Numbered from the stretch's first letter, positions 47,476 to 56,977 are shown. The stretch: 64,000 bases of DNA from Mannheimia bovis (GCF_014541205.1 NZ_CP061280.1:1566798-1630797); one strand, 5' to 3'. Notes: generated from the letters alone by a model not told the origin. Numbers and translations: made by a program.

Positions 47476-48600
47476 TTAATTTTGCGATAAAACCGATAAT
47501 AGTTGTTCGCCAAAAGATTTTCTCCAACCGATTAATAATTCAGGCATTTTTTCTTGCGGCTTGCCATCAATAAACCATTTAAACAGTTGGCTTAACTGGC
47601 GTTTGCTTGCAATCAGCTCTGGGGCAAGATCAAGCGGTCGAATTTCAGCTAATTTTTGTAACATCGCTTGCATATTATATTTGTAGCCTTTTTCATCTAC
47701 TAAACGATGAATAAGTGCAGGATAATCTTCAGGTTTCACAGATTTTCCTTGCTCGACCAGCCAAAGAATTTTTTTGCCGTGAATTCGAACTTCATTAGGG
47801 TGCATAAATTCTAATAATTGAGAAGTGTGTTTTGGCTGTATCTTAGCAATTTGAAATAAATTAGCTTCTTTAACCACAAAATTTAACGCAAGATCACGTT
47901 TTTCTGCTTCATCAATCCGCCATTTAGCTAAAACTTGTAAGATAGCCAACTCTTGCTGGTTTAATCGCCACGCATTAGCAATATTTTTGTAGGCTTTGGA
48001 TTTATCTTCAACTCGTTTAATTTTTGCAGATATTGCTTCGCTCTCTTCTTTAACCGCATTTTGCCAGCTGCTTTTTGCTAACGCCTCAGCCAATTTTTCA
48101 TAAATGGGTAACAAATACCACACATCGGCGGCGGCATATTGTAACTGCTGATCAGTTAAAGGGCGGGCAAGCCAATCTGTGCGAGAAGCAGCTTTATCAA
48201 GTTCAATATCTAAATAATGAGAAACTAATTTCGCAAATCCCATTGATATACCAACACCGGCGAAACCAGCCATAATTTGGGTATCCAGCATCGGTTCCGG
48301 TAATTGTTTGAATTGATGCTCGAAAGCTTCTAAATCTTCACTACAGGCGTGTAGCACTTTTATTGTGCTTTTATCAGCCAATAATGAGATAAAAGGCGAA
48401 AAATCGGAAATTGTAGTTGGGTCAATTAGGCTGACTTGTTTGCCATCATATAATTGAATTAAACCTAATATTGGGTAATAAGTACGGGTGCGGATAAATT
48501 CAGTATCAAGTACTACGGCATTTGCTTTTTTAGCCTCTTCGCATACTGCCGCTAGTTGTTCGTTTGTGTCAATCCAGTTATAGCGAATAAAAGATGTCAT
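47476..48600 (-). CDS. rnd: Ribonuclease D
   Basis: 3'-5' exoribonuclease for tRNA and small RNA maturation. 374 residues from the only plausible ATG (an eight-codon extension starts with TTG). DEDD motifs: VVLDTEFIRTRTYYP (Exo I), VLHACSEDLEAF (Exo II), QYAAADVWYLLPIYEKL (Exo III with Tyr), followed by HRDC-type helical domains (about 210-370). Divergent from the ROK regulator. Confidence 0.92.
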   Translation of the reverse strand: MTSFIRYNWIDTNEQLAAVCEEAKKANAVVLDTEFIRTRTYYPILGLIQLYDGKQVSLIDPTTISDFSPFISLLADKSTIKVLHACSEDLEAFEHQFKQLPEPMLDTQIMAGFAGVGISMGFAKLVSHYLDIELDKAASRTDWLARPLTDQQLQYAAADVWYLLPIYEKLAEALAKSSWQNAVKEESEAISAKIKRVEDKSKAYKNIANAWRLNQQELAILQVLAKWRIDEAEKRDLALNFVVKEANLFQIAKIQPKHTSQLLEFMHPNEVRIHGKKILWLVEQGKSVKPEDYPALIHRLVDEKGYKYNMQAMLQKLAEIRPLDLAPELIASKRQLSQLFKWFIDGKPQEKMPELLIGWRKSFGEQLLSVLSQN

Positions 48601-48674
48601 ACTCGTTTTCCATAATTTTTTCAAAGCATAAAATAATTTGTGATCTGTTTCTCATTATAAACAAAAAAAGATTG

Positions 48675-48699
48675 TTATTTTTTTCAGATCAAAAAATAA
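48675..48699. promoter_or_regulatory. NagC/Mlc-type operator upstream of the ROK gene
   Basis: TTATTTTTT - TCAGATC - AAAAAATAA: perfect nine-base arms, centre 47 bp before the ROK start. It has the TTATTTT...AAAATAA form bound by NagC and Mlc, so autoregulation is likely. Confidence 0.65.
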
Positions 48700-48733
48700 T
48701 TGCCATCATCAAAATGATAAAAGGGATTTTTAA

Positions 48734-49918
48734 ATGTTTTCCGATAACAAAGCCTTACACTTAGGTAAGATTTACCGCTTAATCGAACAATTTGAATTAA
48801 TTTCAAGAACCGATTTAGCCAAGCTCTCAGGCTTAGCACCGGCTTCTGTAACTAACCTTACTAAAATATTGATAGACAACCATTTTATTTTAGAAAGAAC
48901 AGTGCAAAATACACTGGCTCGAGGTCGTCCTTCTGTCGGTTTAGCCGTTTCGAATTTCTTTTGGCAATTATTATGCATAACAGTTTCGCCGCATAAAGTT
49001 GAAATTTCACTTTGTGAATTAAACGGTAAACAAATTTACAAGCAAGATTATACAATCTCGCCACAAAATTATGTTCAATTAGACAATAACATTTTGAAAT
49101 TTATTGACAATTTCCAGCAAGCTCACACTATCAATAAAGAACAGTTGCTTGCAGTTTCTGTGAGTGTTGTAGGCAAAATTAATGCAGAAAAAGAGGGCAT
49201 TATACAATTAGGTAATCACAATATGTTTTGCCATATCACGCCTAAACTTGCCCAATTATTTAACTGCCCCATTTTATTAAGCGAACATTTTCAATTATGG
49301 TTATTAGCAGAATCGACTGTCGGTTCTTTAATCAGCCAAAACAATGTAATTTTCATTGAATTAGACGATACAATAAACGTAAGCATACTATTAAGCGGTA
49401 ATTTGTTACATAAACAGTCAAAAATGAATGTTGATAATATGCATATGCCCAAATTCAGCCAATTAAGTGATGAAACATTCCCTGAATTAGACACTATTGA
49501 TCGTTATAAATTAATTAATCAAGTTACCTTCCCTGCTATCGTGCAATTAATTGATAAATATTTACCGAATGATTTAGCAACACCGGAACAAAAAATCAGT
49601 TTATTTTGTCAAAAAACTGAGGAAAATCAACCGCTTGCATTAACCATTTTAGAGCATATTACCGATAATCTCGCCTATGCTTTAATGAATTTAATCAACA
49701 TTTTCTCTAGTGAGAAAATTATGTTCAATTCTCCTCTACTTCGGATAAAAGAACCTTTATTTAACCAACTTTCGGCAAAATTACATAAAAATTTGTTACA
49801 AGATCTAAAAATTGATTTAGTTACTAGCCAATATGATTGGAATAGCCCATTAATTGCCTGTTCTGCAATAAAACAAGGAATTTATGACGGAAATTTGATC
49901 AAGGACAGTATAAATTAG
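48734..49918 (+). CDS. ROK family transcriptional repressor, Mlc/NagC-like, lacking the zinc motif
   Basis: 394 residues. The N-terminal winged helix (about 8-70: ALHLGKIYRLIEQFELISRTDLAKLSGLAPASVTNLTKIL) is very like Mlc/NagC. The C-terminal half follows the ROK length, but the usual CxCGxxGCxE zinc motif and the ExGH sugar-binding motif cannot be found; the region around residues 230-260 (NVDNMHMPKFSQLSDETFPELD) replaces them. It therefore may not sense a sugar in the usual way, or may respond to a protein. No sugar genes adjoin; bioD follows at 53 bases. Confidence 0.8.
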   Translation: MFSDNKALHLGKIYRLIEQFELISRTDLAKLSGLAPASVTNLTKILIDNHFILERTVQNTLARGRPSVGLAVSNFFWQLLCITVSPHKVEISLCELNGKQIYKQDYTISPQNYVQLDNNILKFIDNFQQAHTINKEQLLAVSVSVVGKINAEKEGIIQLGNHNMFCHITPKLAQLFNCPILLSEHFQLWLLAESTVGSLISQNNVIFIELDDTINVSILLSGNLLHKQSKMNVDNMHMPKFSQLSDETFPELDTIDRYKLINQVTFPAIVQLIDKYLPNDLATPEQKISLFCQKTEENQPLALTILEHITDNLAYALMNLINIFSSEKIMFNSPLLRIKEPLFNQLSAKLHKNLLQDLKIDLVTSQYDWNSPLIACSAIKQGIYDGNLIKDSIN

Positions 49919-49970
49919 TCTTTTCTTGGTTAAACTACAGGGCGTGAATTTTTTGTTAAAGGAATTTGTA

Positions 49971-50690
49971 ATGCCTTCATTATTTATTACCGGAACAGAT
50001 ACCAATGTTGGAAAAACAGTTGTTACCCGAGCGATTATTCAAATGCTTACTGAGCATCATTTCTCTGTTGTGGGTTATAAACCAATTGCGTGCGGTGGTG
50101 ATGATTCATTGCCGACCGAGCCAACTCAATATGATTATGCAACGGAAGATAATCCCGATGTATTAACTATTTTGGAAAGTTGTCCGAAAGAGGTGTGTTA
50201 TCGAGATATCAACAGCTATACGTTTATCCATTCCAGTACACCTGTATTTGCGGCACTAGATGCCGTTCACCATATTCAATTAGAAAAATTAAATAGCGAC
50301 TTGGCTAAGTTGGAAGAAAAATTCCCCAATGTAGTTGTTGAAGGAACTTATGGCTGGCTTACCCCGATTAACAAAGATTACAGTTTTGCTGATTGGGTAA
50401 TCCAAAATAATATGCCTGTAGTGTTAGTGGTTGGTATTAAAGAAGGTTGTGTTAATCACGCACTGCTTACCGCAAACGAAATTTTACAACGTGGAGGGAA
50501 ATTAATTGGCTGGGTGGCAAATCGAGTTAATCCGGGCTTACGCCATTATCACGAATTGATTGAGTTACTCACGCAAAAAATTAATGCCCCATTATTAGGA
50601 CAAATTCCTTATATGGGGCATCCTGAGCGAAAACAATTAGCCGCCTATATCCAAAACCCGGAACCATTGCTTGAGTATTTTCAGCAATAA
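49971..50690 (+). CDS. bioD: Dethiobiotin synthetase
   Basis: ATP-dependent ring closure of diaminopelargonic acid with CO2 to dethiobiotin. 239 residues: P-loop FITGTDTNVGKTVVTRAI (5-22), GYKPIACGG, and the VVEGTYGWLTP segment of the Mg/substrate site. ATG with AAAGGAA upstream was chosen; 15 upstream codons lack a ribosome site. No other bio gene is adjacent. An orphan bioD next to a ROK regulator recalls the bioD2 (ynfK)-mlc pair of E. coli. Confidence 0.9.
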   Translation: MPSLFITGTDTNVGKTVVTRAIIQMLTEHHFSVVGYKPIACGGDDSLPTEPTQYDYATEDNPDVLTILESCPKEVCYRDINSYTFIHSSTPVFAALDAVHHIQLEKLNSDLAKLEEKFPNVVVEGTYGWLTPINKDYSFADWVIQNNMPVVLVVGIKEGCVNHALLTANEILQRGGKLIGWVANRVNPGLRHYHELIELLTQKINAPLLGQIPYMGHPERKQLAAYIQNPEPLLEYFQQ

Positions 50691-50760
50691 CAAGCGGTCA
50701 AATTTCACTTATTTTCTGCATATAAAAAGAGAGTTTCCCAGTAAAAGAAACTCTCTTTTT
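50690..50760. terminator. Uptake sequence and bidirectional terminator between bioD and the TonB receptor
   Basis: Exact ACAAGCGGT at 50690-50698, then a 14-bp perfect stem AAAAAGAGAGTTTC (50724-50737) / GAAACTCTCTTTTT (50747-50760) between convergent genes. Confidence 0.9.
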
Positions 50761-50780
50761 GGATTTAAATTATCTCAGGA

Positions 50781-53156
50781 TTAAAATTTCACTTCTAGCC
50801 CTAACATAAAATTCCGTCCCGGTTGAGAAACGAACTGATGATAAGAAGTATGAATATAAACAGCTTGGTTCAGCAAATTCGTGCCGTTTAAACTGATTTT
50901 ATACTCTGCATCTTTAAATTTATTGCTATAACTTAAGCCCAAATTCAACATTGAATGCCCTTTAGTCGGGTATTCCAACTGGCTCAAACGACGTTGGCTA
51001 AACATACGATAAAATTCTGCCTCACCTGCCCAATTTTCATTAAATTGAGCATTCACACGTAAACCTAAACGTAGTGGCGGCGTTCTTGGCGTATTCATAT
51101 CTGCACGATAAAGCAAATAAGTTTCGCCCGGTTTGGCATTTTTCGGTAGATACTCTTTATGAATTCCACCTACTTTTACAGGAGGTAAATCAGTTAGCCA
51201 ACCTCGTACCATATCGCCAAAAATCGTTGCTTGATATTGTTCATTAAAACGATAACTCATCTCTGCTTCTAAACCATAAAAACGAGCCTTAGATTGGCTG
51301 TAACGACGCATAAAGAGATGATTTTCTCGATAGAGATTTTCGTTAAAAATATAGTTTTTGAAGTGATTATAGTAAACAGAAGTTTTATAGCCAAACTTCT
51401 CACCTTGGTAGCTCAACCCAAGCTCAATATTATTCGACTGCTCTTTTTGTAGATCTTTATTACCGTATTCAAACGAACTTGTCGCCAAATGCGGACCGTG
51501 GTAATAAAGCTCCATTGGCGTTGGGTGGCGTTCATTATGTGATGCCGTTAACGAAAGCTGATAGTCTGGATGGAAGAACCAGTTGAGCGTGCCTGAATAA
51601 GCATAGGCAGTTTTATTATATGGCGATAAATCCGGCTCAACCTGTCTGCCGCCCGACTCGCTGTAGAATTTTTGTAAACGTCTGATTTCATCAAGATCGT
51701 AGTCGATCTCAATTTTCTGTTTCTCAATTCGTCCGGCAAGCTCAAGGGCGAAGTTATCCCACATATACTGTTCAATCGCAAATAAGCTCAACTGCTTATT
51801 ATTATTTTCAACCAATGGGAAACGAACTTCACGGTCGTTCGGAGCATTCATACTACTTTTCTGCGTATGATATTGCACGCCCCAAACACCGGTTAAGCCG
51901 CCAATCGGTGAATGATAAAACTCCAAGCGGCTGTTTTTACCCCGATTTTTGTAAATATTGACCGGCTTGCCATAGTTCTGATCTTTCTTCAACTGCTTAT
52001 TCACAAAAGTGCTGACCGAACCGGCATCTTTTTCATCGTGATAATAATTCACATCGGTATAGCTGGCTCGGATTTTATCTAAACCTCTAAACGGTTTTAA
52101 CAGTTCGCCTTTCACATCAATTCGTTTGGATTTTAAATCCACCCACGGACCTTTGTGGGTATGGTCGTGGGTATGACCATACGGATTATCGTGGCTGTGC
52201 CCTGCATCCATTTCGTGATCGGTTCCGCAATGGAAGTGTGGACCGTGGCTAATCAGATCTTCATCCAGTAAATGTGGATATTTGTAGGTGTAAGCATATT
52301 TATCGCGTACTTCGTTATAGATATGCCCGATACATTCATCAAATTTATGGTTATGCCCCGGCAAGCCGTAGGTGTCGGTGCGTTCATTATACGCTGCTCC
52401 AATATAGCCACGCTCGCCCACAAAAGATAAGCCCACTGTGCCGACACGAGAGCGGTTGTAGGTATCCGGCACATAATTGAGCCTTTCGCCAAGCTGCAAA
52501 CTTTTGACACGATAGTTATCACTATGGCGAGCTAATCCCTCCACTCGCAAGGCAACGTGCTGACCTAATCCTAAAGTTGCCCCTAAAACACCTAATCGCT
52601 CTTTACTGGCGGTATCAAAACGGCTATTGAGCTCTACTTCATAACCTTTTTCCGGCACAATCGTTGGAATACGTTTATCCACGACATTCACGACCCCAGC
52701 CGGCGAACTGCTGGTATAAAGCAACGTGCTTGAACCACGTAATACTTCTACTTGGCTTGCCAAAAGTGAATCAGCAACTACGGCGTGATCAGGCGAAAGG
52801 CTGGACATATCCACCACATCCGAGCCATTTTGTAAAATTTTAATGCGTGCACCTTCTTGCCCACGAATAATCGGCTTACTTGCCCCACCTCCAAATGGGT
52901 TACTGTGTACGCCTAATTCAGCAGATAAGGCATTTCCTAAGGTTGCCGAGCGTTTTTTAAATTCTTTGCCGTCAATGATTTTATCGCTGACTTTGAGCAA
53001 GGTGACCTCACTGCCTTGAGCAATTACCGGTGTTGAATTATTACCGATAACGGAAACTTCATCTAACACGGCAACGTCTTCATTGGTTTGAGCAGCTAAG
53101 GCAAGCGTACTTAAATGGGCGGAAATCAGCACCGCCAAAAGGGTTTTATTTGTCAT
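50781..53156 (-). CDS. TonB-dependent outer-membrane receptor, ZnuD-like with histidine-rich loop
   Basis: 791 residues: signal peptide (1-21, ending ALA), TonB box region LDEVSVIG (31-38), plug (about 45-165) and 22-strand barrel ending in the aromatic MLGLEVKF. An extracellular loop at about 265-335 is extremely His-rich (GHNHKFDE, GPHFHCGTDHEMDAGHSHD, GHTHDHTHKG). This is the mark of ZnuD, the zinc (and possibly haem) receptor of Neisseria and relatives. A surface lipoprotein gene is divergent from it. Zinc specificity is inferred from the His loop; no Zur box was recognised upstream. Confidence 0.82.
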   Translation of the reverse strand: MTNKTLLAVLISAHLSTLALAAQTNEDVAVLDEVSVIGNNSTPVIAQGSEVTLLKVSDKIIDGKEFKKRSATLGNALSAELGVHSNPFGGGASKPIIRGQEGARIKILQNGSDVVDMSSLSPDHAVVADSLLASQVEVLRGSSTLLYTSSSPAGVVNVVDKRIPTIVPEKGYEVELNSRFDTASKERLGVLGATLGLGQHVALRVEGLARHSDNYRVKSLQLGERLNYVPDTYNRSRVGTVGLSFVGERGYIGAAYNERTDTYGLPGHNHKFDECIGHIYNEVRDKYAYTYKYPHLLDEDLISHGPHFHCGTDHEMDAGHSHDNPYGHTHDHTHKGPWVDLKSKRIDVKGELLKPFRGLDKIRASYTDVNYYHDEKDAGSVSTFVNKQLKKDQNYGKPVNIYKNRGKNSRLEFYHSPIGGLTGVWGVQYHTQKSSMNAPNDREVRFPLVENNNKQLSLFAIEQYMWDNFALELAGRIEKQKIEIDYDLDEIRRLQKFYSESGGRQVEPDLSPYNKTAYAYSGTLNWFFHPDYQLSLTASHNERHPTPMELYYHGPHLATSSFEYGNKDLQKEQSNNIELGLSYQGEKFGYKTSVYYNHFKNYIFNENLYRENHLFMRRYSQSKARFYGLEAEMSYRFNEQYQATIFGDMVRGWLTDLPPVKVGGIHKEYLPKNAKPGETYLLYRADMNTPRTPPLRLGLRVNAQFNENWAGEAEFYRMFSQRRLSQLEYPTKGHSMLNLGLSYSNKFKDAEYKISLNGTNLLNQAVYIHTSYHQFVSQPGRNFMLGLEVKF

Positions 53157-53318
53157 TTTTCTTTTCCCATAAATAAATTAAGGTTAATAAGTTACGCTAA
53201 AATTTATCAGCTTTCAATAATAACCATAAAAAATTTATATATATTTTTATGTTTTACTCTTGCCAAACAAAAAATATCCATTAATATTTTATGGCTTTTT
53301 TAAAAGGAGAATTTTTTT

Positions 53319-54668
53319 ATGCAATCTAAACTCAAATTAACTTTAGCGGCGGTTGCCGTATCTATTGCCCTAAGCGGCTGTAAATCTACCGATGGCGCTC
53401 GTGTGGTTGAAAAACCAAAAGCTGAACAAGCGGTCGAAATTACTAAAAAACCTGCAAAATCGGAAAATGCAGGCTCAAATAAACCTGATACAAAGGCTGA
53501 AACAACAACGCCGACAAAACCTGATACGCCGATTAAACCAAAACCATCTGAGCAACCAAAGCCTGTTGTGCCAGTCAAACCAACAGAGCCGGCTAAACCC
53601 GCTGAACCTAAACAACCCATTGAACAGCCAAATCCTGCTGAACCGACTGAGCCGACTAAACCTATTGAAGAAAAACCGGTTGAACCACAAAAACCGACGC
53701 CATCAACCGCAGTAAAACCGGTTAATGAAGACAGTTCAGGCAAATTATGGCGTGTAATTCCATTAGCTAATCATGGTTTATTAAGTGATGCCGGTACGGT
53801 AAGACGCGAAGATCGCGATCACTTTGTTCATCCTGATTCTGATGATTCAAAATCCCCTTTTGTGGCCAGAGAAAATGATAAGTCTTATAACTATTACTTG
53901 GTACTAAATCTTGGTACGGAGGATAAAGAAAATGTCAGAATCCCAACCTTAATCTCAAACGGAGAAAGTTATTTGGGTAAACATTCAGGTGTGTTAAAAG
54001 ATCATCAACTAGAAGGGAAACAACTTCTAGTTGGAAATGAGGATATGCCTGATGCCAAACAGATTAATTATCTCTACATCAACCAACCTTACTCAAGCTA
54101 CGGTGCGTTATTTACCAATGAAAATGATAGTTCATTGTTTAATATCCGCTTAACGACAGGGCGAGATGGTAAAAAACAAAGTGCGGAAGGCAGTGGCTCA
54201 AGCTATGCTGAATATGGCGTGTTTGATATTGTCAACGGAAAAGCCCAATGGAAAGATGGTTTAGTAGGGGATGCTATCTATAAAGGTAATGTCATCGCCC
54301 GATTTGAGAAAATAGTTGATGGTGAAACTATTGCCTATGCTCCACAGCTTGATGGCGATGTTACCTTAAAACTCCATCTTGATAATGAATGGGAAAAAAA
54401 TAAGCTCACAGGTGAAATTAACAGCGTAACGTTAGGTAAAATTAAACTGGATGAAAGTAAATTACCTGATGCGATATATTTAAGAGAAAGTATCAGTTTT
54501 AGTGACGGTGAAATATCTTATGTTGAAAAAAATAGCAATTTATCAGGCTATTATTCAACCGAATTTGTTGGTGAGAATCTCAATGATGCGGTAGGTAATA
54601 TTGAGTTAGAAAGCAACAAGAGAGAAGGTATTACTAAATATAACGCTGTATTTGGTGGCACAAAATAA
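53319..54668 (+). CDS. Surface lipoprotein with Pro-rich stalk and TbpB-like C-terminal barrel
   Basis: 449 residues. Lipoprotein signal with lipobox LSGC (Cys 21). Residues about 45-140 are a Pro/Lys/Glu/Thr repeat stalk (KPDTPIKPKPSEQPKPVVP and similar). The rest is beta-rich and ends EGITKYNAVFGGTK, the ending typical of TbpB-like beta-barrel domains of Slam-dependent surface lipoproteins (TbpB, LbpB, HpuA-like). It is divergent from the TonB receptor over 162 bp, suggesting a receptor/lipoprotein pair. An exact uptake 9-mer lies at 53426-53434. Ligand unknown. Confidence 0.75.
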   Translation: MQSKLKLTLAAVAVSIALSGCKSTDGARVVEKPKAEQAVEITKKPAKSENAGSNKPDTKAETTTPTKPDTPIKPKPSEQPKPVVPVKPTEPAKPAEPKQPIEQPNPAEPTEPTKPIEEKPVEPQKPTPSTAVKPVNEDSSGKLWRVIPLANHGLLSDAGTVRREDRDHFVHPDSDDSKSPFVARENDKSYNYYLVLNLGTEDKENVRIPTLISNGESYLGKHSGVLKDHQLEGKQLLVGNEDMPDAKQINYLYINQPYSSYGALFTNENDSSLFNIRLTTGRDGKKQSAEGSGSSYAEYGVFDIVNGKAQWKDGLVGDAIYKGNVIARFEKIVDGETIAYAPQLDGDVTLKLHLDNEWEKNKLTGEINSVTLGKIKLDESKLPDAIYLRESISFSDGEISYVEKNSNLSGYYSTEFVGENLNDAVGNIELESNKREGITKYNAVFGGTK

Positions 54669-54707
54669 TCGTTCAGTAAATATAAGGTAAAGACCTTAGC
54701 CTATTAT

Positions 54708-54956
54708 TTACATACTGCGATTTTTAAAATAATGAAGAAACCCCATATAAAAATACACTGAATGAATATTTTTATATGGGGTTTCTCCTTTAACATATAA
54801 TGTTTTTTTGTGTTTTTCATTTCGGCGGTAACTCCCCTTGCCTTTACGATTTTTCTCTACTCGCATTTTAAATAGCGGATCTGTTACTAACGCTTTTACT
54901 GCACTCTCTTGGATATCGCCACGCTGATGGAGATAACCATTATTTTGTTTTGCCAT
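54708..54956 (-). CDS. arfA: Alternative ribosome-rescue factor ArfA
   Basis: Rescues ribosomes stalled on messages without stop codons by recruiting RF2, as back-up to tmRNA. 82 residues from the ATG after GAGGGAAATAGT. HQRGDIQESAVKALVTDPLFKMRVEKNRKGKGSYRR matches the ArfA core (DPLF-RVEKN-KGKGSY), including the Lys/Arg/Gly tail that enters the mRNA channel. The ORF continues beyond residue 57 through a perfect hairpin; by analogy with E. coli the functional protein is the truncated one made from message ending at this hairpin. Confidence 0.92.
   Translation of the reverse strand: MAKQNNGYLHQRGDIQESAVKALVTDPLFKMRVEKNRKGKGSYRRNEKHKKTLYVKGETPYKNIHSVYFYMGFLHYFKNRSM
54737..54785 (-). promoter_or_regulatory. 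Regulatory hairpin inside arfA
   Basis: Arms 54737-54755 and 54767-54785 are perfectly complementary over 19 bp (core CCCCATATAAAAATA), 11-base loop, entirely within the reading frame. In E. coli the same arrangement creates nonstop arfA mRNA by termination or RNase III cleavage. Confidence 0.85.
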
Positions 54957-55096
54957 ACTATTTCCCTCTTCATAAAAAGTAAGCAATATTCTGTCAAATT
55001 CATCTGCCGTTGTATATAAAAATTGGGTATAATTGTTAAAATTTCAATGCAAGCGGTCATATTTTCAGATTATTTTGCAAATTCAGAGGTTTTATT

Positions 55097-55852
55097 ATGA
55101 AAAAAGAAGAAGTTGGACATCATTTTTTAGCTCGCTTAGGTAAAACCCGCTTACGTCCGGGTGGCAAAGTTGCAACGGATTGGTTAATCGGGAGCGGTGA
55201 TTTTTCAAAAGACAAAAAAGTATTAGAAGTTGCTTGTAATATGGGAACAACCGCTATTCAACTGGCAAAACAGTTTGAATGCCAAATTATTGGTATTGAC
55301 TTAGACGAAGAGGCTCTTGAAAAAGCCCGTGAAAACATCAAAGATCAAGAAGTTGAGCATTTGGTTCAAGTACAAAGAGCAAATGCGACAAAACTGCCAT
55401 TTGAAGATGAAAGCTTTGATATTGTGATTAACGAAGCAATGCTTACAATGCTCCCACAAGAAGTAAAAGAAAAAGCCATTCGGGAATATTTCCGTGTGTT
55501 AAAACCAAACGGTTTTTTGCTCACACACGATATTATGCTAAACACAGATAATGCAGATGAATTATTAGCTGAGTTGCGTGATGCGATTAATATCACCGTA
55601 TCACCACTTACAAAGCCGGATTGGAAAGCGTTATTCCACCATTGCGGCTTTAGAAATGTGGAAACTTTTTCAGGCGAGATGTCGCTACTCTCTCCGAAAG
55701 GTCTAATTCACGATGAAGGCGTATTAGGGGCAATGAAAATCGTAGGAAACGCATTAAAACCTGAAAATCGTGAAACGTTCAATAAAATGTACAAAATTTT
55801 TAACGATCCTGACCAAAAGTTAGGCTTTGTTGCGGTTTGTAGTCAAAAATAA
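55097..55852 (+). CDS. Class I SAM-dependent methyltransferase, unknown substrate
   Basis: 251 residues with a Methyltransf_11-like core: motif I KVLEVACNMGTTAIQLA (about 41-57), acidic end of strand 2 IIGIDLDEEALEKA, motif around LPFEDESFDIVINEAML, and VLKPNGFLLTHDI. The C-terminal third (KPDWKALFHHCGFRNVETF) is also family-like. Cytoplasmic, start after GAGG. A partial uptake sequence lies upstream. Substrate cannot be assigned; small-molecule methylation is likely. Confidence 0.85.
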   Translation: MKKEEVGHHFLARLGKTRLRPGGKVATDWLIGSGDFSKDKKVLEVACNMGTTAIQLAKQFECQIIGIDLDEEALEKARENIKDQEVEHLVQVQRANATKLPFEDESFDIVINEAMLTMLPQEVKEKAIREYFRVLKPNGFLLTHDIMLNTDNADELLAELRDAINITVSPLTKPDWKALFHHCGFRNVETFSGEMSLLSPKGLIHDEGVLGAMKIVGNALKPENRETFNKMYKIFNDPDQKLGFVAVCSQK

Positions 55853-55883
55853 TTTTCCAGTTAGTTAAAAGGCAATACAAAAT

Positions 55884-56960
55884 ATGTTTCAAATGTTGCG
55901 AGAGTGGTATCAAAGAAAATTTACCGACCCACAAATAGTTGTGCTATTTGGTATTCTTTTAATTGGGTTTGGCATTATTTATTTTTTCAGTGATTTATTA
56001 ATGCCGCTATTAGTCGCTCTCGTATTTGCCTATTTGCTTGAATGGCCAACCCGCTTTTTAACGGTTAAATTAAAGTTGCCAAGAACGTTAAGCGTTATTT
56101 TAATCTTAGGTAGTTTTATCGCCTTGCTGTCATTCTTAGGGGTAGTATTGTTACCAACCTTATGGAATCAAGCGGTAACTTTTATTCAAGATCTGCCGTC
56201 AATGTTCAACTTGCTCAATGCTTGGGTGCAAGGATTACCTGAACATTACCCGGAATTGGTGGACTACGCCACTGTTGATTCAATTATGAATACCGCGAAA
56301 AGCAATATTTTGAGTATGGGAGAGTCGCTTTTAACTCTTTCTATTAACTCTATTATTAGTTTGGTTGGATTAGGTATTTATACATTCCTAGTGCCGTTAA
56401 TGGTATTTTTCTTATTGAAAGACAAATTAGTGTTAATGCGTTCATTTAGCAAAGTATTACCACAAAACCGTCGCTTAGCTACACGCGTTTGGTTTGAAAT
56501 GCAACAACAAATTGCTAACTATATTCGTGGTAAATTTCTGGAAATTGTAATTGTCGGAGTTGTAACCTACATCATCTTCCTCTTTTTTGATCTACGCTAT
56601 CCGTTACTGCTTTCTGTTGCAGTAGGGATTTCAGTATTAATTCCCTACATTGGTGCGGTATTAGTAAGTATTCCGGTAATGTTGGTCGCCTTATTCCAAT
56701 TTGGCTTATCTCCTGATTTTTATTACTTAATGCTTGCTTTTATTATTAGTCAATTACTAGATGGAAACTTACTTGTGCCGTATCTATTTTCTGAGGCAGT
56801 TAATCTACACCCTCTCACCATCATTATTGCCGTGCTGATTTTTGGTGGATTATGGGGCTTCTGGGGCGTATTCTTTGCTATTCCATTGGCAACATTGGTT
56901 AAAGCTGTGGTTCAAGCCATTCCATCTAACCATACAGATGCAATTATATTAGAGAAATAA
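55884..56960 (+). CDS. AI-2E family transporter, PerM-like permease
   Basis: 358-residue inner-membrane protein with seven or eight hydrophobic helices. PerM/AI-2E family features: N-terminal helix pairs ([31 protein letters not shown]), a central amphipathic segment (120-150) and the C-terminal [22 protein letters not shown]...[21 protein letters not shown]...[18 protein letters not shown]. Transported substrate unknown; autoinducer-2 export by relatives is debated. Followed by a YvcK-like gene at 17 bases, likely an operon. Confidence 0.88.
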   Translation: MFQMLREWYQRKFTDPQIVVLFGILLIGFGIIYFFSDLLMPLLVALVFAYLLEWPTRFLTVKLKLPRTLSVILILGSFIALLSFLGVVLLPTLWNQAVTFIQDLPSMFNLLNAWVQGLPEHYPELVDYATVDSIMNTAKSNILSMGESLLTLSINSIISLVGLGIYTFLVPLMVFFLLKDKLVLMRSFSKVLPQNRRLATRVWFEMQQQIANYIRGKFLEIVIVGVVTYIIFLFFDLRYPLLLSVAVGISVLIPYIGAVLVSIPVMLVALFQFGLSPDFYYLMLAFIISQLLDGNLLVPYLFSEAVNLHPLTIIIAVLIFGGLWGFWGVFFAIPLATLVKAVVQAIPSNHTDAIILEK

Positions 56961-56977
56961 GCGGTTTTTTATAAAGA

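Noticed and set aside
53157-53318. Zur box between the TonB receptor and lipoprotein genes
   Set aside because: Only AT-rich sequence was seen; nothing close to a GTTATANTATAAC-type palindrome.
53300-53743. 147-residue Gly/Ser-rich open frame on the minus strand
   Set aside because: It is the antisense shadow of the Pro/Lys repeat stalk of the lipoprotein; low complexity creates the frame.
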